A stretch of DNA of 64,000 bases, from positions 214,998,314 through 215,062,313 of the forward strand of contig OY992539.1 in the NCBI GenBank assembly GCA_963921195.1, given 5' to 3'. The translations under genes were made by a program, and so were the position numbers. The notes beneath the pieces are model-generated. The model made no database searches. It worked only from the letters and a program-made list of their open reading frames with translations, and had not been told where the DNA came from. The stretch is from Pegoplata infirma (taxonomy: Eukaryota > Arthropoda > Insecta > Diptera > Anthomyiidae). This document shows, one piece after another, positions 45,910 to 62,680 of this stretch (positions within the stretch are counted from its first letter, which is position 1; every line of letters starts with the position of its first letter).

Positions 45910-45988
45910 CATATAAAGTGGTTTTGGATAATTTACCTAAGTTTTTTAGAGCAAAAACTTTGTTAAGTTATCCAAAACCACTTTATAG
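45910..45988. repeat. Short hairpin
   Basis: 'tataaagtggttttggataa' and 'ttatccaaaaccactttata' are exact complements separated by about 38 bases. Confidence 0.7.
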
Positions 45989-46091
45989 GTTGTAATTAAA
46001 CCAAAAACTGGCACAATTTTCATTTTTTTTGTGTGTAATAGTAGACTAAAACGCCAAAAGGATTTTGGTCACGTAATTAAAGTTTTAATTT

Positions 46092-46262
46092 TATGGCCCA
46101 CTGAAGTTTTTTCAAAGGCATGTGAAAAAAGTGATATAAATGATGTAAATATACATCTGAGCTAAGTAATGTGCTTAGATGTCCTCAGTAAAATTTTATG
46201 GTGCTTTTTTTATTAAAACATATTAACCCTATATCGCTCACTTTAAAGGACCATTTTAGTTC
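46092..46262. mobile_element. Relative of the foldback at 10043-10320
   Basis: Starts 'atggcccactgaagttttttcaaagg', includes 'gatgtaaatatac', 'taatgtgcttagat' and 'acatattaaccctatatcg', all matching the other copy on the inverted arm. The right terminus is poorly kept. Confidence 0.55.
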
Positions 46263-46289
46263 TTTTTTCAGTTTCAATTTTAAGATTTT

Positions 46290-46445
46290 TTTTTATAAAA
46301 ATTACTTAAAAAATTTCAAATAGCGATATCTCTGAAACCGTTGAATTGATGGTAAAAAGTTTTTGATATTCGTGTTCAGAGCAACAAAAAAATATGATGT
46401 ATCGCAATGTATTCATAGATTAAAGGTTGAAAAGCAGTAGAAAAG
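46290..46445. repeat. Diffuse 'F' repeat family fragment
   Basis: 'caaatagcgatatctctgaaaccgttgaattgatgg', 'tttgatattcgtgttcagagcaac' and 'gatgtatcgcaatg' match 22870-22960 on the opposite strand. Confidence 0.6.
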
Positions 46446-46497
46446 TGAAAAAAAAAATCGTAACCTTACTCCACAGCTACACCTAACATAATTACCT

Positions 46498-46592
46498 ATG
46501 TAGACATAAAGCAACAACACATACAAAACAATAACAAATTTGTGTTTGTTGTTATTGTTGTATATGTGTTGGTTGCTTTATATCTATATAAT
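46498..46592. repeat. Short hairpin
   Basis: 'agacataaagcaacaacacatacaaaacaataacaa' pairs with 'ttgttattgttgtatatgtgttggttgctttatatct' with a short loop and a few bulges. It could be a decayed foldback; nothing supports a microRNA. Confidence 0.55.
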
Positions 46593-46973
46593 TATATTAG
46601 GAGTAGCCGGGTAATCAAATAAAAATTAGCGACGGTTCGTCACATGTGGGACATTCTAATTATGAACGACCTTAACAAATTGTTGCCTACGATAGCGCGT
46701 GTACCACAATTATTTGGAATTATGTTTTTACAGTGTTTTGCTTCTCTCTCCCGTTTGCCAACAAACAAAAAAGGACAAGATTTTAACGTGGAAAAAAGCA
46801 TCGCGTAAGTTCCCACTAACCGTCACTGACATTTTATTTAATTTATGTGATTGTAGTAAACAAGGTAGAAAAATACACTTTCACTTTTTAAGGTATGCAC
46901 TTTATTTTTTCACACAAAATTTTACTTTAGCCTTAAATATTAATACATTCGTAAAACCACAAAATTATATGTA

Positions 46974-47877
46974 CAGGGTGGTCCAATAACAAGTATCTTT
47001 TTAAAACATGCAATGAAATGAACAATACTCAATAGTTTTGGAACCTTATGGCTTTATTTGAAAGAGCAAATATTCCCATTATTTATGGCAAACGAGTTCA
47101 TTCATGCGGCTGCCTAGGTCAGCTCTGCAGTAGCTCATCCTCGGCACCCATTTTTCATATGTTTCTGGTTCTATCTCACGAATGGCTTGAACGATATTCG
47201 TCGAAAGGGCCTAGAACTTTTCTGGATTTCCCATGTTGCATGGATCTTTAACGAGATCCCTCAAAAAAATGTCTAAAGGTTTTAATCGGCAGCTCTGAAG
47301 TGATCAATTGTCACCGCGAATATGGCGAAAAACACGATTTCCGAACTAAGTGCGCAAAATATCGATTGTTTGATGGACTGTGGGACATATTGCGACATCC
47401 TTCTGAAAAGAAATGTCATCCAAGTTGATATATTCTATTACGGCCAACAAAAAGTCGGTAATCATGGCTCTGTAGCGCTCACCTTTGACGAAAATGGGGT
47501 TTTCAGCTGTATTTTTGAAAATATTGTGTAATGATGCTGATACTCAAATCTGTTGCTTCCTATAGATGAATTGGATTCTTTACAATACCGTGCGAGTTTT
47601 ACGATCCCAAGATGTAGCAATTTGTTTGTTAACATAACCTCATTTGAGTGCTTTATTTCGGTTAAAAACTTTTTTTTGAAAAACGTGCAGTTTGGCAGCG
47701 CAGTACTGCGCTACAACGCGATACAGCGGAGCAAGCCGAGGACGCATCAATGAAGTCGTTTGCCATAAAAAATGGGAATGTTTGCTCTTTCAAATAAAGC
47801 CATAACATTCCAAAAAAAGTTGAGTATTGATCGTTTTATTGCATTTTTACAAAGATACTTCTTATTGGACCACCCCT
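46974..47877 (-). mobile_element. rosa-like Tc1/mariner element remnant
   Basis: Ends CAGGGTGGTCCAATAACAAG and, reversed, AGGGGTGGTCCAATAAGAAG, next to TA at 46972-46973 and 47878-47879. Inverted repeats are long (about 130-150 bp, through 'atggctttatttgaaagagcaaa' and 'ttatggcaaacga'). The minus strand between them translates in pieces as VKGERYRAMITDFL, then LDDISFQKDVAICPT and QTIDILRT. This is the decayed central transposase region (usually VNGERYR and FQQDGATCHT), so the second catalytic Asp is still there. At 904 bp it is internally deleted relative to a full element (about 1.3 kb) and carries stops. Confidence 0.85.
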
Positions 47878-49071
47878 TATAAAACAAAGCGAATTTACGT
47901 AAATATATTATTAATCATTTATATTTTCATTTTAAATTTCGTATAAAAGTCTGAAAAAATCACAAAACAAATTCATGCCGCTCGGATCAGCCGTTTTTTT
48001 TCTACATTTTGCGCGTTTACTAGAGACTAAACAGACGCGTCACTTAAAATTGGTGTGAAAAATCACTGCAATACATTTTATTAAAAATATTTAAAGAAAT
48101 TTTTTAATGAAACTACGAAATCTAATGAAGCTAATTTTATAAAATTTGTTCCCAATGGGCATGATATTTTAACAAGCTTAAAAATTCCATCATTGGGTAA
48201 ATGAAAACAAAATAATGAATCCGTTTCATTTATATTACAAAACCCTTTGGGGTTTTGTCTACTATTAGCGTACTTTTATTTACATTTCGGGTCTCAAGCC
48301 AAATAAATTAATTCCTCAAATTTGAACAGTGTTATTCAAAATTTTGTTCAATCAATGCTTCAATTACACATCCTTAAATAAAAAGGTTCTGACCCAGAAA
48401 CCAGACCAACAAATCATAATGTATTTTGACTCCCTGAGCTAAGTAAAATCTGCCATCAAAACAAAAATCTATCGTCGGGTTTTCCTGCAATCTTACAAGG
48501 AAAGTCCCCAAAGGGACCATTCCAGATTTCTTTGAAATTTATAAATAAAAGAAAAATCGAAATCGAACTCGATTCCGCCATCAGAATGGAATTCTATTGT
48601 TGGGTTTTCTTGAAATCTTACAAGGAAAGTAAAACTACCTTATTTCTTTAAAATTTATACACAAGATGAAACAAAAGTTTAAGATCGACCTGTCTGAGGG
48701 GAATCGAGTTCAGGAGGTTAAGATACATAAAGATTCGATTAAGATTTCTTTTTGTGTATAAATTTCAAAGAAATCTGGAATGGTCACTTTAAAGAACTTA
48801 CTTGTAAGATAACAGGGAAACCCAAAGAAAGTTTTTTTTTTTTTGTGGCAGATTTGAGTTCAGCGGGTCAAAATACATTAAGATTTGTTCGTCTGGTTTT
48901 TGGGTCAAAACCTTTTTTGGGCGTTGTATTGTTCAGCAATGTGAGTAATTAATTAATTAACATTATAATCAATTAATCAGTTTTGAGGAAAACTAATTAA
49001 TTTTGAGTTTGATTAATTAATTAAACAATAAATCAATCAATTAATCAATTAATTAAACAATCAATCAATCA
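47777..49071. repeat. 1,295-bp tandem duplication, copy 1
   Basis: Starts inside the right inverted repeat of the rosa-like element (AATGTTTGCTCTTTC) and ends in a short CAAT run. It is followed directly by copy 2, offset exactly 1,295. I saw no difference between copies on reading. It includes a foldback at about 48360-48930. A 66-codon open frame within is identical in both copies and has no recognisable domain. Confidence 0.93.
48360..48930. mobile_element. Foldback element within copy 1 of the duplication
   Basis: 'aaaggttctgacccagaaaccagaccaacaaatcataatgtattttgac' is mirrored by 'gtcaaaatacattaagatttgttcgtctggtttttgggtcaaaacc'. Inner arms 'aatcttacaaggaaagt', 'gaccattccagatttctttgaaatttata' are mirrored as well. 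The same element lies in copy 2 at about 49655-50225. Confidence 0.78.
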
Positions 49072-54038
<4,967 letters not shown>

Positions 54039-56141
54039 CTGTAATCTGGATGATGGCGGTGATACTACCAAACATATTTGCATAGTAGCTCTTAAAAATT
54101 CTTCTCTTCTGGCATTTAGATCCTTTAGCGGATTCGCTGAGGGCACTGCAATGGGTGATGTAACAGCCTTTTGTTTAAATGGTCCCGTACGTTTATTTAA
54201 ACTACTCGATGAGGAAGTACGTTGAGGCGGGGAAGATGATGTCACAGTGGTGGAGGGTAAAAATGGATTAAGACTACGTACAAAATTGCAGGAAGAAGTT
54301 TTGATAACATTTTTATGTGATTGTGGGATATTGTCTAAAGTACCAAAATTTGATTTGGCTAAAGAATGGCAGGTATTCATTTGATGATGATGCTGAGGCT
54401 GGTGTGGATGATGATGTTGTTGTTGCTGGTGATGTTGCTGCTGCTGCTGTTGTGGAAAATTTAGTTTCGTTGGCGTACTGAGAGAAAATAATTTACGTTT
54501 ATGTTTTCCGGGTGTAACCGATGTTGAAGAGGTGGTAAAGTATAATGACTGAGTTTGTATATTTGGTTCTAAATTGCTACCGGCCGCATATTCACTGTGT
54601 GTTGATTCTTGGGAACCAGTTCTACTATAGTTGGGTGTAGGCAATTGGGCCGAGTGAGTACCTATACGATATTTAACCGAGGTTACATTTGAGTCTAATT
54701 CATCTTCTAACTCACGTTCTTCATCTTCTTCATCATAAGTACTATGATATGTTCGGGCGGTTATTTCAGGTAAAAATGGATTATTCGGTGAAGCTAAGGT
54801 ATATTGATAATAATTTCTTAACGACCCTGTGCTGTCATTTAAATTTTCCGGTTTTAATGCAGTTGTGGTTGATGTTTCTTGTTCTACCGGAAATTGAGAA
54901 GAATCTTCGTTTACCAAGAGATTATGTGAAGTTGAGGGAAAATTACAAAGATTTTCCCATTCTCCGGATGTAGAGTTATTTGAAGATGCCGTAAATGCTT
55001 CATTCGAATGACCCTGTATACTACGAGAACTTTCATTACTAGATTTGAAGAGAAAATTTTGTAAACGATTTAATTTTGCAGCCGTACTACTTTCACTAGC
55101 CGTACTACAGCTACGACTGGCTGTAGTTACCGGCGGATGATCACATTCACTTTTACTACTACTTTGTTGCTCCAAACGTTTACGTGGCTCATTCGTTGTG
55201 GTGCCAAGATTAGCTTGTGATGTAGTATTTGTATTTATAGTGGTACTTAATTCTCCGCCCATATTGTTATTATTCATATGCCACGCCCAGTAACTTATAC
55301 TTGTGGTAGGACTCTCACAAAAATTACTTTCTAGAGAAGTACTGGAATTAGTAGTTGCAACACTACTTAAATGTCTATAGGCAAATTCTGGTGGTGTACT
55401 TTCGTCGGGACTATCCAATAATAATGCCGGATTTATATGACCCCCTAAACCGGGTAGATTTGTTAATGAAAATATCGAGGGAGAGTTATGTAGTTGTTGC
55501 TGTTGTAACGGTCTTAAACTACTACTTCTCTCTTGTGCTGCTGTCAAATCACCACTACTCTCTTTTTTATCTTGTCTCTTAATCTCTAATGACTTGTGCT
55601 CAGCTCTACGAAAACTTCTTCGTAATTTCTCAGCAAATTTTGATTCTTTATGGGGTTTTGTTTTTATTTTCTCAGTCTTTTCTTTCGTAGGGTTTTTATC
55701 ACACCCATCATTTTCTAAAAGTTTTTCATGCATTGGTATATTATTTTTTTGTAAATCTAGTTTATTCAAAGTTTGTTCTTTTACTAATTGTTCGTTGCTT
55801 AGAATCGTTAAAATGGTGGCTGTGGTGGTAACAGCGTTTTGTAAATATTGTTTACAGTATGTGTTGGCGGGTGGTGGTGTAGCAAAACCTCCACCCATTA
55901 CGCTTTCCCTAAATTCTTTTAAATCACAATGAGCATTTATTAAATCCTCACAACAGTGATCATCAAAATTTTCTGTTGATCTTTGTAATTTATAACGTTT
56001 TGATTTGGTGGTTGGTGGTGTGGTGGCGTTTGTTTGATTTTTGATTTTATTTAGTTTTGATTGTAATATTGTTGCTGCTGCTGTTGAATTTTCCAATATT
56101 TTACCATTATCACTATTTGGAAGTGTTGGTAAATTATCCAT
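54039..56141 (-). CDS. First coding exon of an unrecognised polyQ/His-rich protein
   Basis: 701 codons from ATG (context attATGG, A at -3) to a consensus donor, phase 0. The frame continues only 12 codons into the intron before a stop. Visible features are as follows. A Lys-rich stretch with SKFAEKLRRSFRRAEHKS lies at about 167-184. Ser/Thr-rich low complexity runs through most of the chain. An acidic run DEEDEERELEDELD is at about 470-483. NPF motifs (NPFLP) at 454-458 and 625-629 could bind EH domains. A Gln/His tract (Q6HHQ4HHHPH) lies at about 564-580. The last residues, ARREEFLRATMQICLVVSPP, look more ordered and probably start a conserved region continued downstream. No transmembrane segment or signal peptide. 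I do not recognise the family. Only the large-exon form is supported; downstream exons are outside or beyond what I can see at lower coordinates. Confidence 0.9.
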
Positions 56142-56459
56142 AATATTTTAAGTAGTCCTTATAAAATATTTGAGTTTTTTGTTTTTGGTTTTGAAGACTT
56201 TAATTTTTATTTCAAAATGTATTTAATCCTATAAAGAAGCGTTTTGATTTCCCCTAAATTTAAAGTTATTTATTATATTTTTTTTAATAAAATAATTTTT
56301 AATAGTTATTGTTAATTTAATACTAAATTTTTTATATAAAAAAAGGTTTTTAAGTTAAAGCCAAGTTTATAATTTGTTGGTTATTAGTTGCTTATAAGAG
56401 TAAATTTGCTAAAAAGAAACAAGAAAAGAGAGACATTTTATAAGGTTAAAGAAATTTAT
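56142..56459. other. 5' flank of the large exon
   Basis: AT-rich DNA upstream of the ATG, likely holding 5' UTR. No splice acceptor or promoter can be assigned with confidence. Confidence 0.4.
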
Positions 56460-59340
56460 TTAAAAAAAAATCAGCCTAAAAATATGCCACGAAAATTAAA
56501 AAAAAAAAGTTCCTTAAAATATGCTACATTTTTTTTTAAAGATGGATTAAAAGTTCTAGATTCTGTGATATTTTTTCGTATTAAAACAATAAATATTTGC
56601 TAGATAGAATAAGAATTAATCTTTGGGATATTTTTTCCTTAAAATATGCTTCATTTTTTCAAGATGGATAAAAAGTTCTAGATACTGTGATTTTTTTTCG
56701 TATAAAAACAAGAAATTGTTTCTATATAGAAAGACTTAATCTTTGGAACATTTTTTTGTACACAAATATTTAAAAACAGTCTCTTATTAAAAAATCTATT
56801 TAAAAATATGCTATGAAAATTAATTCTGTCAAACACTTTAAAATATGCAGCATTTTTTAAAAGCTGAAAAAAATTTTTGATTCTGAAAAAAATTTGGTAT
56901 ATAAAAAAAAAACATGTTTTTATATAAGAAAATGTTCATTAAAAAATCTATCTAAAACTATGCTACGAAAATTTTTTTAGTCAAACACCTTAAAATCTAA
57001 AGAATTTTTTTTAAAGATAAAAAATTCTCTGAGTTTGAGACATTTTTCTGTAAAAAAATATTTTTTTCTGTACAAAAATAAAAAAATATTAAAAAATTCA
57101 CCTACAAATATGCTATAAAAACTAATTCAGTTAAACACCTTAAAATATGCAATATTTTTGGAACATAGAAAAATAGTCTTCGATTCTGGAAAAAATTTCC
57201 GTATTAAAAAGAGTAATTTTCTCTATATAAAAAAATATTATTTTAAAAATCCACATATTTGTATGCTACAAAAATTAATTTAGACAAACATCTAAAATCA
57301 GTATTTTGTGAAAGATAGAAAAAAGTTTTCGAGTCTGAGACATTTTTCTGCAAAAAAATCTACATACAAATTTTTTTTATTTAAAAATAAACCTTCAAAT
57401 ATGCTACGAAATTTAAATTAGTCAAACACCTTAAAATACGCAACAATTTTTGAAAGAGAGAAAAAATTATTTGATTGTTAAACATTTTTGAGTATAAAAA
57501 AGAAAGTTTTTCTATCTAAAAAAATATTTAATAAAAAGTCAACCTAAAATTATGCTGCGAAAATTAATTTAGGCAAACACCTTAAAATACGCATCATTTT
57601 TCGAAAGATAGAAAAAAGTCTTTTAGTAAAATATATTTTCCTTTAAAAAAACCATTATAAAAATATATAATTTTTAAAAAATCAACCTACAAATAAACTA
57701 CAAAAATAAATTCAGTCAAATACTTTAAAATACGGAACATTTTTTGAAACAGAGAAAAAGTCTTTGAGTCTGAGACATTTTTCTTTTTGATTCTGAGACA
57801 TTTTTTTCTATAAAAAAATAAATTTGTGACATTTTTTTTAGATTCTGAAATTAGTTTCAAACCCTTAAAATATGCAACATTTTTTTAAAGAGAGGAAAAA
57901 GTCTTTGATTCTGAGGAATTTCTCCTTAAACAAAATAATTTTGTTTTATATAAAAAAAAAAATTAATAAAAAAATCCACATACAAATATGCTACGAAAAC
58001 TAATTAAGTAAAACACCTTAAAATACGCAGCATTTTGAACAGAAAAATGTTTTTGATTCTGAAAATTTTTTTCGTTAAAAAAATTTTTATATAAAAAACG
58101 TTTATATCCTATGCTACGAAAATTAATTTAGTCAGGCACCTTAAAATACGCAGCATTTTTTGAAATATAACAAAAAGTCATTGAGTCAGAAACATTTTTC
58201 TGTACAAAAAATCTATATAAAAATATATTTATGTATTCAAAAATCTACCTACAAATATGTTATGAAAATTAATTCAGTCAAATACTTTTAAATACCCAAC
58301 ATTTTTTGAAAGAGAGAAAAAAGTCTTTGAGTCTGAGACATTTTTCTCTATAAAAAAATAAATTTGAGACATTTTTTTCAGATTCTGAGATATTTTTTCT
58401 ATATATAAAAGGCCTCAGAGTCTGAGAATTTTTTTTCATACCCTTAACATATGCAACATTTTTTGAAAGTAGAAAGTCATAGAGTCAGAGACATTTTTTC
58501 AAACCCTTAAAATATGCATCATTTTTTGAAAGAGAAAAAAAGTCTTTGATTCTAAGGCATTTTTCCTTAAAACAAAATAATTTTGCTCTATATATTTATT
58601 GAAAGAAATAAAAGTCGTTGGTTCTGAGGCATTTTTCCGTAAAGCAAAATAATTTTTTTCTATATAAAAAAATTTTTATTAAAAAAATCAACCTACAAAT
58701 ATGCTACGAAAATTAGTTTAGTCAAACACCTTAAAATACACAGCATTTTGAATAACGGAAAAATGCTTTTGATCCTAATTTTTTTTTCCTTTAAAAACCA
58801 TTTTTTTATATAAAAAAATATTTTTATATCCTAAAACTATGCTACGAAAATTAATTTAGTCAGGCACTTTAAAATACGCATCATTTTTGTAAGATAGAAA
58901 AAGTCTTGGAGTCTGAGAAATTTTTAAAAAAAAATCTATATAAAAAATTTGTTTATTAAAAAATCAACCTTTAAATATTCTACGAAAATTATTAAGTCAA
59001 AAACCTTAAAATACGCAATAGTTTTTTTTAAAGATAACAAAAAGCCTTTGATTCCGAAAAAGTATTCTGTATAAAAAAATATTTGCTAAAAAATTAACCT
59101 GCAAATATGCTACGAATGATATTTTTTGAAAGAGAGAAAAAAGTCTTTGAATCTGAGATATTTTTCTAATTATTAAGTCAAAAGCCTTAAAATACGCAAT
59201 AGTTTTTTTTTTAAATATCAAAAAGTCTTTGATTCTGAAAAGGTATTCCATATAAAAAAATATTTTCTAAAAAATTAACCTGCAAATATGCTACGAATGG
59301 TATTTTTTGAAAGCGAAAAAAAAGTTTTGACATTTTTCTC
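56460..59340. repeat. Degenerate tandem repeat of about 145 bp
   Basis: The phrase 'aaatatgctacgaaaattaatttagtcaaacaccttaaaatacgcagcattttt' recurs about 15 times, for instance near 56960, 57402, 57553, 57987, 58110, 58700, 58838 and 58977, mostly 130-150 bp apart. Each unit ends in a satellite-like part ('gaaagatagaaaaaagtctttgattctgagacatttttctgta'), so the dyad satellite is embedded as half of a longer unit. Confidence 0.82.
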
Positions 59341-60240
59341 AAAAAAAAAAAAAATTTGAGACATTTTTTCAGATTCTGAGACATTATTTCTATATAGAAA
59401 AAGTCTCAGACTCTGAGACATTTTTTCTATATAGAAAAAGTCTTAGATTCTGAGACTTTTTTTCTATACAGAAAAAGTCTCAGATTCTGAGACATTTTTT
59501 CTATACAGAAAAAGTCTCAGATTCTGAGACATTTTTTCTATATAGAAAAAGTCTCAGATTCTGACACATTTTTTCTATATAGAAAAATTCTCAGATCCTG
59601 AGAAATTTTTTCTCTATAGAAAAAATCTCAGATTCTGAGACATTTTTTCTATATAGAAAAAGAGTTTTAGATTCTGAGACAATTTTTCAATATAGAAAAA
59701 GTCTTAGATTCTGAGACTTTTTTCTATATAGAAAAAGTCTCAAATTCTAAGATATTTCTTCTATATAGAAAAAGTCTCAGATTGTGAGACATTTTTTTCT
59801 GTATTAAAAAAGTCTCAGATTGTGAGGTATTTTTTCTATATAGTAAAAGTTTTAGATTCTGAGACATTTAAAAAAAAATTCTCAGAATCTGACATTTTTT
59901 CTATATAGAAAATGTCTCAGATTCTGAGACATGTTTTCTATATAGAAAATGTTTTAGATTCTGAGACATTTTTTCTATATAGGAAAAGAGTCTCAGATTC
60001 TAAAACATTTTTTCTTCTAAAGACACTTTTTTAAAAAAAAGCCTTAGACTCTGAGACATTTTTTCTAATTAGAAAAAGTCTCAGATTCTAAGAAATTTTT
60101 TTCTATATAGAAAAAGTTTCAGATTCTGATACATTTTTTCTATATACAAAAATTCTTAAATTTTGAGATATTTTTTCTATATAGAAAAAGTCTCAGATTC
60201 TGATTTCAGATTTCTGTAAAAAAAAATCTCAAAATTATAT
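59340..60240. repeat. Dyad satellite array, reverse orientation, about 36-bp units
   Basis: About 24 units of 'agtctcagattctgagacattttttctatatagaaaa', the reverse complement of the core at 41865-42235. Similarity between units is high in the middle (59,400-59,720). Confidence 0.9.
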
Positions 60241-61829
60241 AATTTTTCTAGAAATTGAGTTTTAGATTCTAAAAATCTGTTTTGTGCTGATATATTTTTG
60301 GTATAGAAAAGTCTCATTTATTGTAAAATTTTTTGTAAATAAAAATGTTCCTATATCTTTAACCTCCCAACTCTGTTTTCCATACAATCATTTAACCTTG
60401 CTATACCATCATAACAAAATTTTGTTTAACAAAAATATATATTTGCATACTTTTAGGTTTATAATAAAAAGAAAAACACTTGTGTATAGCTTTAAAAAAT
60501 ATAGAAATAAAATATTAAAAAAACAATTTCTTTCATTTATTTAAGCTTTCACAAAAATTTTCACTTTGTTTATTTTTATACCAAAAAAAAAAAACTAAAA
60601 AAAAACACAAACACAAAATTGAAGTATACCTTAAGGGGGAAATTTAACTTATACATATAAAAAAACTAAAGTATGAATAAAATAAAAAAGAAAAAAACTT
60701 ATTAATCACATACACTTATGTTTTTAAATATTTAACATACAGTTTTGATACATTTTTTGACATCATCAAAAATTTAAGATTTTTTTTTTTTGTTCAGTTT
60801 AGTTTTGTGACGTGTATTAAAATATGACATTATATGTCATAGTTAGTTAGAGCTTACATTGCGTTTCGCCATCCTTGTATGTGTGTATGTGTGTCGTGTC
60901 GTGTTACTGGTTATTATACAACATTTCCGTTATTTTGGAAATTTGTCACTTGTTTCTGCTTTGCTGCTTCCGTTTTATGTCATTTCTGGCAGCGGGGATT
61001 TTTTTTTTTTAGTTAGTTGCTATAATTTCCTAATGATATCATATTTTAATATGTAAGTACTAGCTCGCCCGCCGGAACTTCGTTACCGGTTACGTTAAAT
61101 ACCGGATAATAGAAGGATCAGGATTACCCTACCGATTTCAAAAAATTATTGTGGACGTTTAAGTCGTTCATAAAATAATATTTCATTGAATAACTTTAAC
61201 AATAAAATTTGAATAATTTCGGTGGTACGTTGTCATGTACGTTCCGGTGAAAAAGATTTTTAAAATTTTCGAGCCCTTATATCGGGATTTTGGACCTTGA
61301 GTGAAAAAATATTTCAGTGTAAAAAGAAATGGGAATGAAAAAAATTTTGGGTAAAAAAACATATTCAGAAAAAATATGGAGTTAAAAAGTTTAATACGAA
61401 AAATATTAGTAAAAAGTATCATTCCATATTGTTCCCCGCTCTATTCCATTTCGTTCCCCGTTCTACTCCATTTCATTTCCAATTCAATCTCCATGCAAGT
61501 TTCATTCCTCTCCATATAATATGCGTTACAGAAACAAAAAGTGCTATTGCATTTATCTTATAAATATAAAAATACCATTTTACACCACTTGTACCAATTT
61601 AGGACCCCCTTTTTACCCTGTCCATCTCTTGGGTGTTATTTCGGCTGGAAGATACTGCACGTCAAATTTCGAGATTCTAGACTTTAATAGTTAGATATTT
61701 ACAAATAACCATTTGCCACCTTTTCCACTTAAAATTAAATTTTCCAAAAACTTTTTTTTTTCTGAACCGTTATTTCGAGACATATAAGAAGTACCAAACT
61801 TACACCTTTTTATGCCCTTTACGACTCTT
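60241..61829. other. AT-rich DNA, no gene supported
   Basis: 61048-61110 has 'ctagctcgcccgccggaacttcgttaccgg', similar in style to a widespread insect repeat terminus, with 'gttccggtgaaaaagattttt' near 61240. 61425-61520 is rich in 'ttccccgttctattccatttc'. The region upstream of 61040 (TG-rich, 60,870-61,020) could hold regulatory or UTR sequence of the minus-strand gene, but nothing proves it. Confidence 0.4.
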
Positions 61830-62660
61830 AGAAACAGAATTTCCAAAAAGTACTTTTTCCAAAATATTTTTTTACTAAAGAATACAGCATTCAAATTTTT
61901 ACTGCCTAGGATCATTATTTCAAGAAGTATAAAAAAAAACACTTTTCTACACCTCTAGAAACGGAATCTTTTAAAAATACTTTAGCATAGCAGATTGTTT
62001 TTTTTTTCACCGAAGGACCCTACATTTCAAAATTCAAGCTTCTAAGACCATTATTATAGGAACAAACAAAAAAAAAATAGTACCAAAATTACACTTTATT
62101 ACCCCCGTTAGAAACGGAATTTCCAAAAAGTACTTTTTCCAGTATGTTTTTTCTTCACCGAAGGATCCTACATTACTAATTGCAATTATCTAGGAATATT
62201 ATTTCAGCAAATATTAAAAGTACATACTTTTTAACCCGTTAAGAAACGGAATTTCCAAAAAGTACTTTTCCCAAAATTTTAGTTTTCCATTACGTCAGAA
62301 AATATCAAAATTACCGGAAGTACACTTTTTTTAGCCATTTTACCCTACTAAGAAGCGGAATTTCCAAAAAGTATTTTTTCCAGAATGTTTTTTTACCGAA
62401 TGATCCTACATTACAAATTTCAAGATTCTAGGGCCATTACTTCAGAAAATAAGAACGTAACTAAAGTTTAAATTTTTACCCGTTCCACCCCCTAAGAAAA
62501 GGAAATTTCAAAAATTACTTTTTCTAGAATTTGTTTTCACTTAAGGATCCTACATTCCATATATCAAGTTTCTATGATCATTATTTCAGCATAAATAAAA
62601 AGTACCATAAGTACTATTTTTACCCCTTAAGAAAAGGAATTTTCAAAAAGTACTTTTCCT
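61830..62660. repeat. Degenerate tandem repeat of about 110-150 bp
   Basis: 'aagaaacggaatttccaaaaagtactttttccagaatgtttttt' followed by 'caccgaaggatcctacatt.caaatttcaa..ttcta' recurs near 61830, 61960, 62113, 62243, 62354, 62498 and 62634. A last copy resumes at 63861. Each unit holds the dyad AAAAAGTACTTTTT. Confidence 0.82.
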
Positions 62661-62680
62661 GGATTGTTTTTTTTACAAAA

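Noticed and set aside
46699..46989. 96-codon open frame upstream of the rosa-like element
   Set aside because: No recognisable domain, and it runs into the transposon end at 46974. I could not join it to splice sites convincingly.
48752..48952. 66-codon open frame present identically at 50047-50247
   Set aside because: It is identical only because of the 1,295-bp duplication, and it overlaps the arm of a foldback element. No domain or codon bias.
55355..55932. Plus-strand open frames over the large exon (also 54689-54973)
   Set aside because: Shadows of the minus-strand coding exon, whose frame is far longer and ends at a clean donor.
61048..61440. A retrotransposon 3' end
   Set aside because: The 'ctagctcgcccgccggaacttcg' phrase is suggestive, but no coding remnant, tail or target duplication was found.
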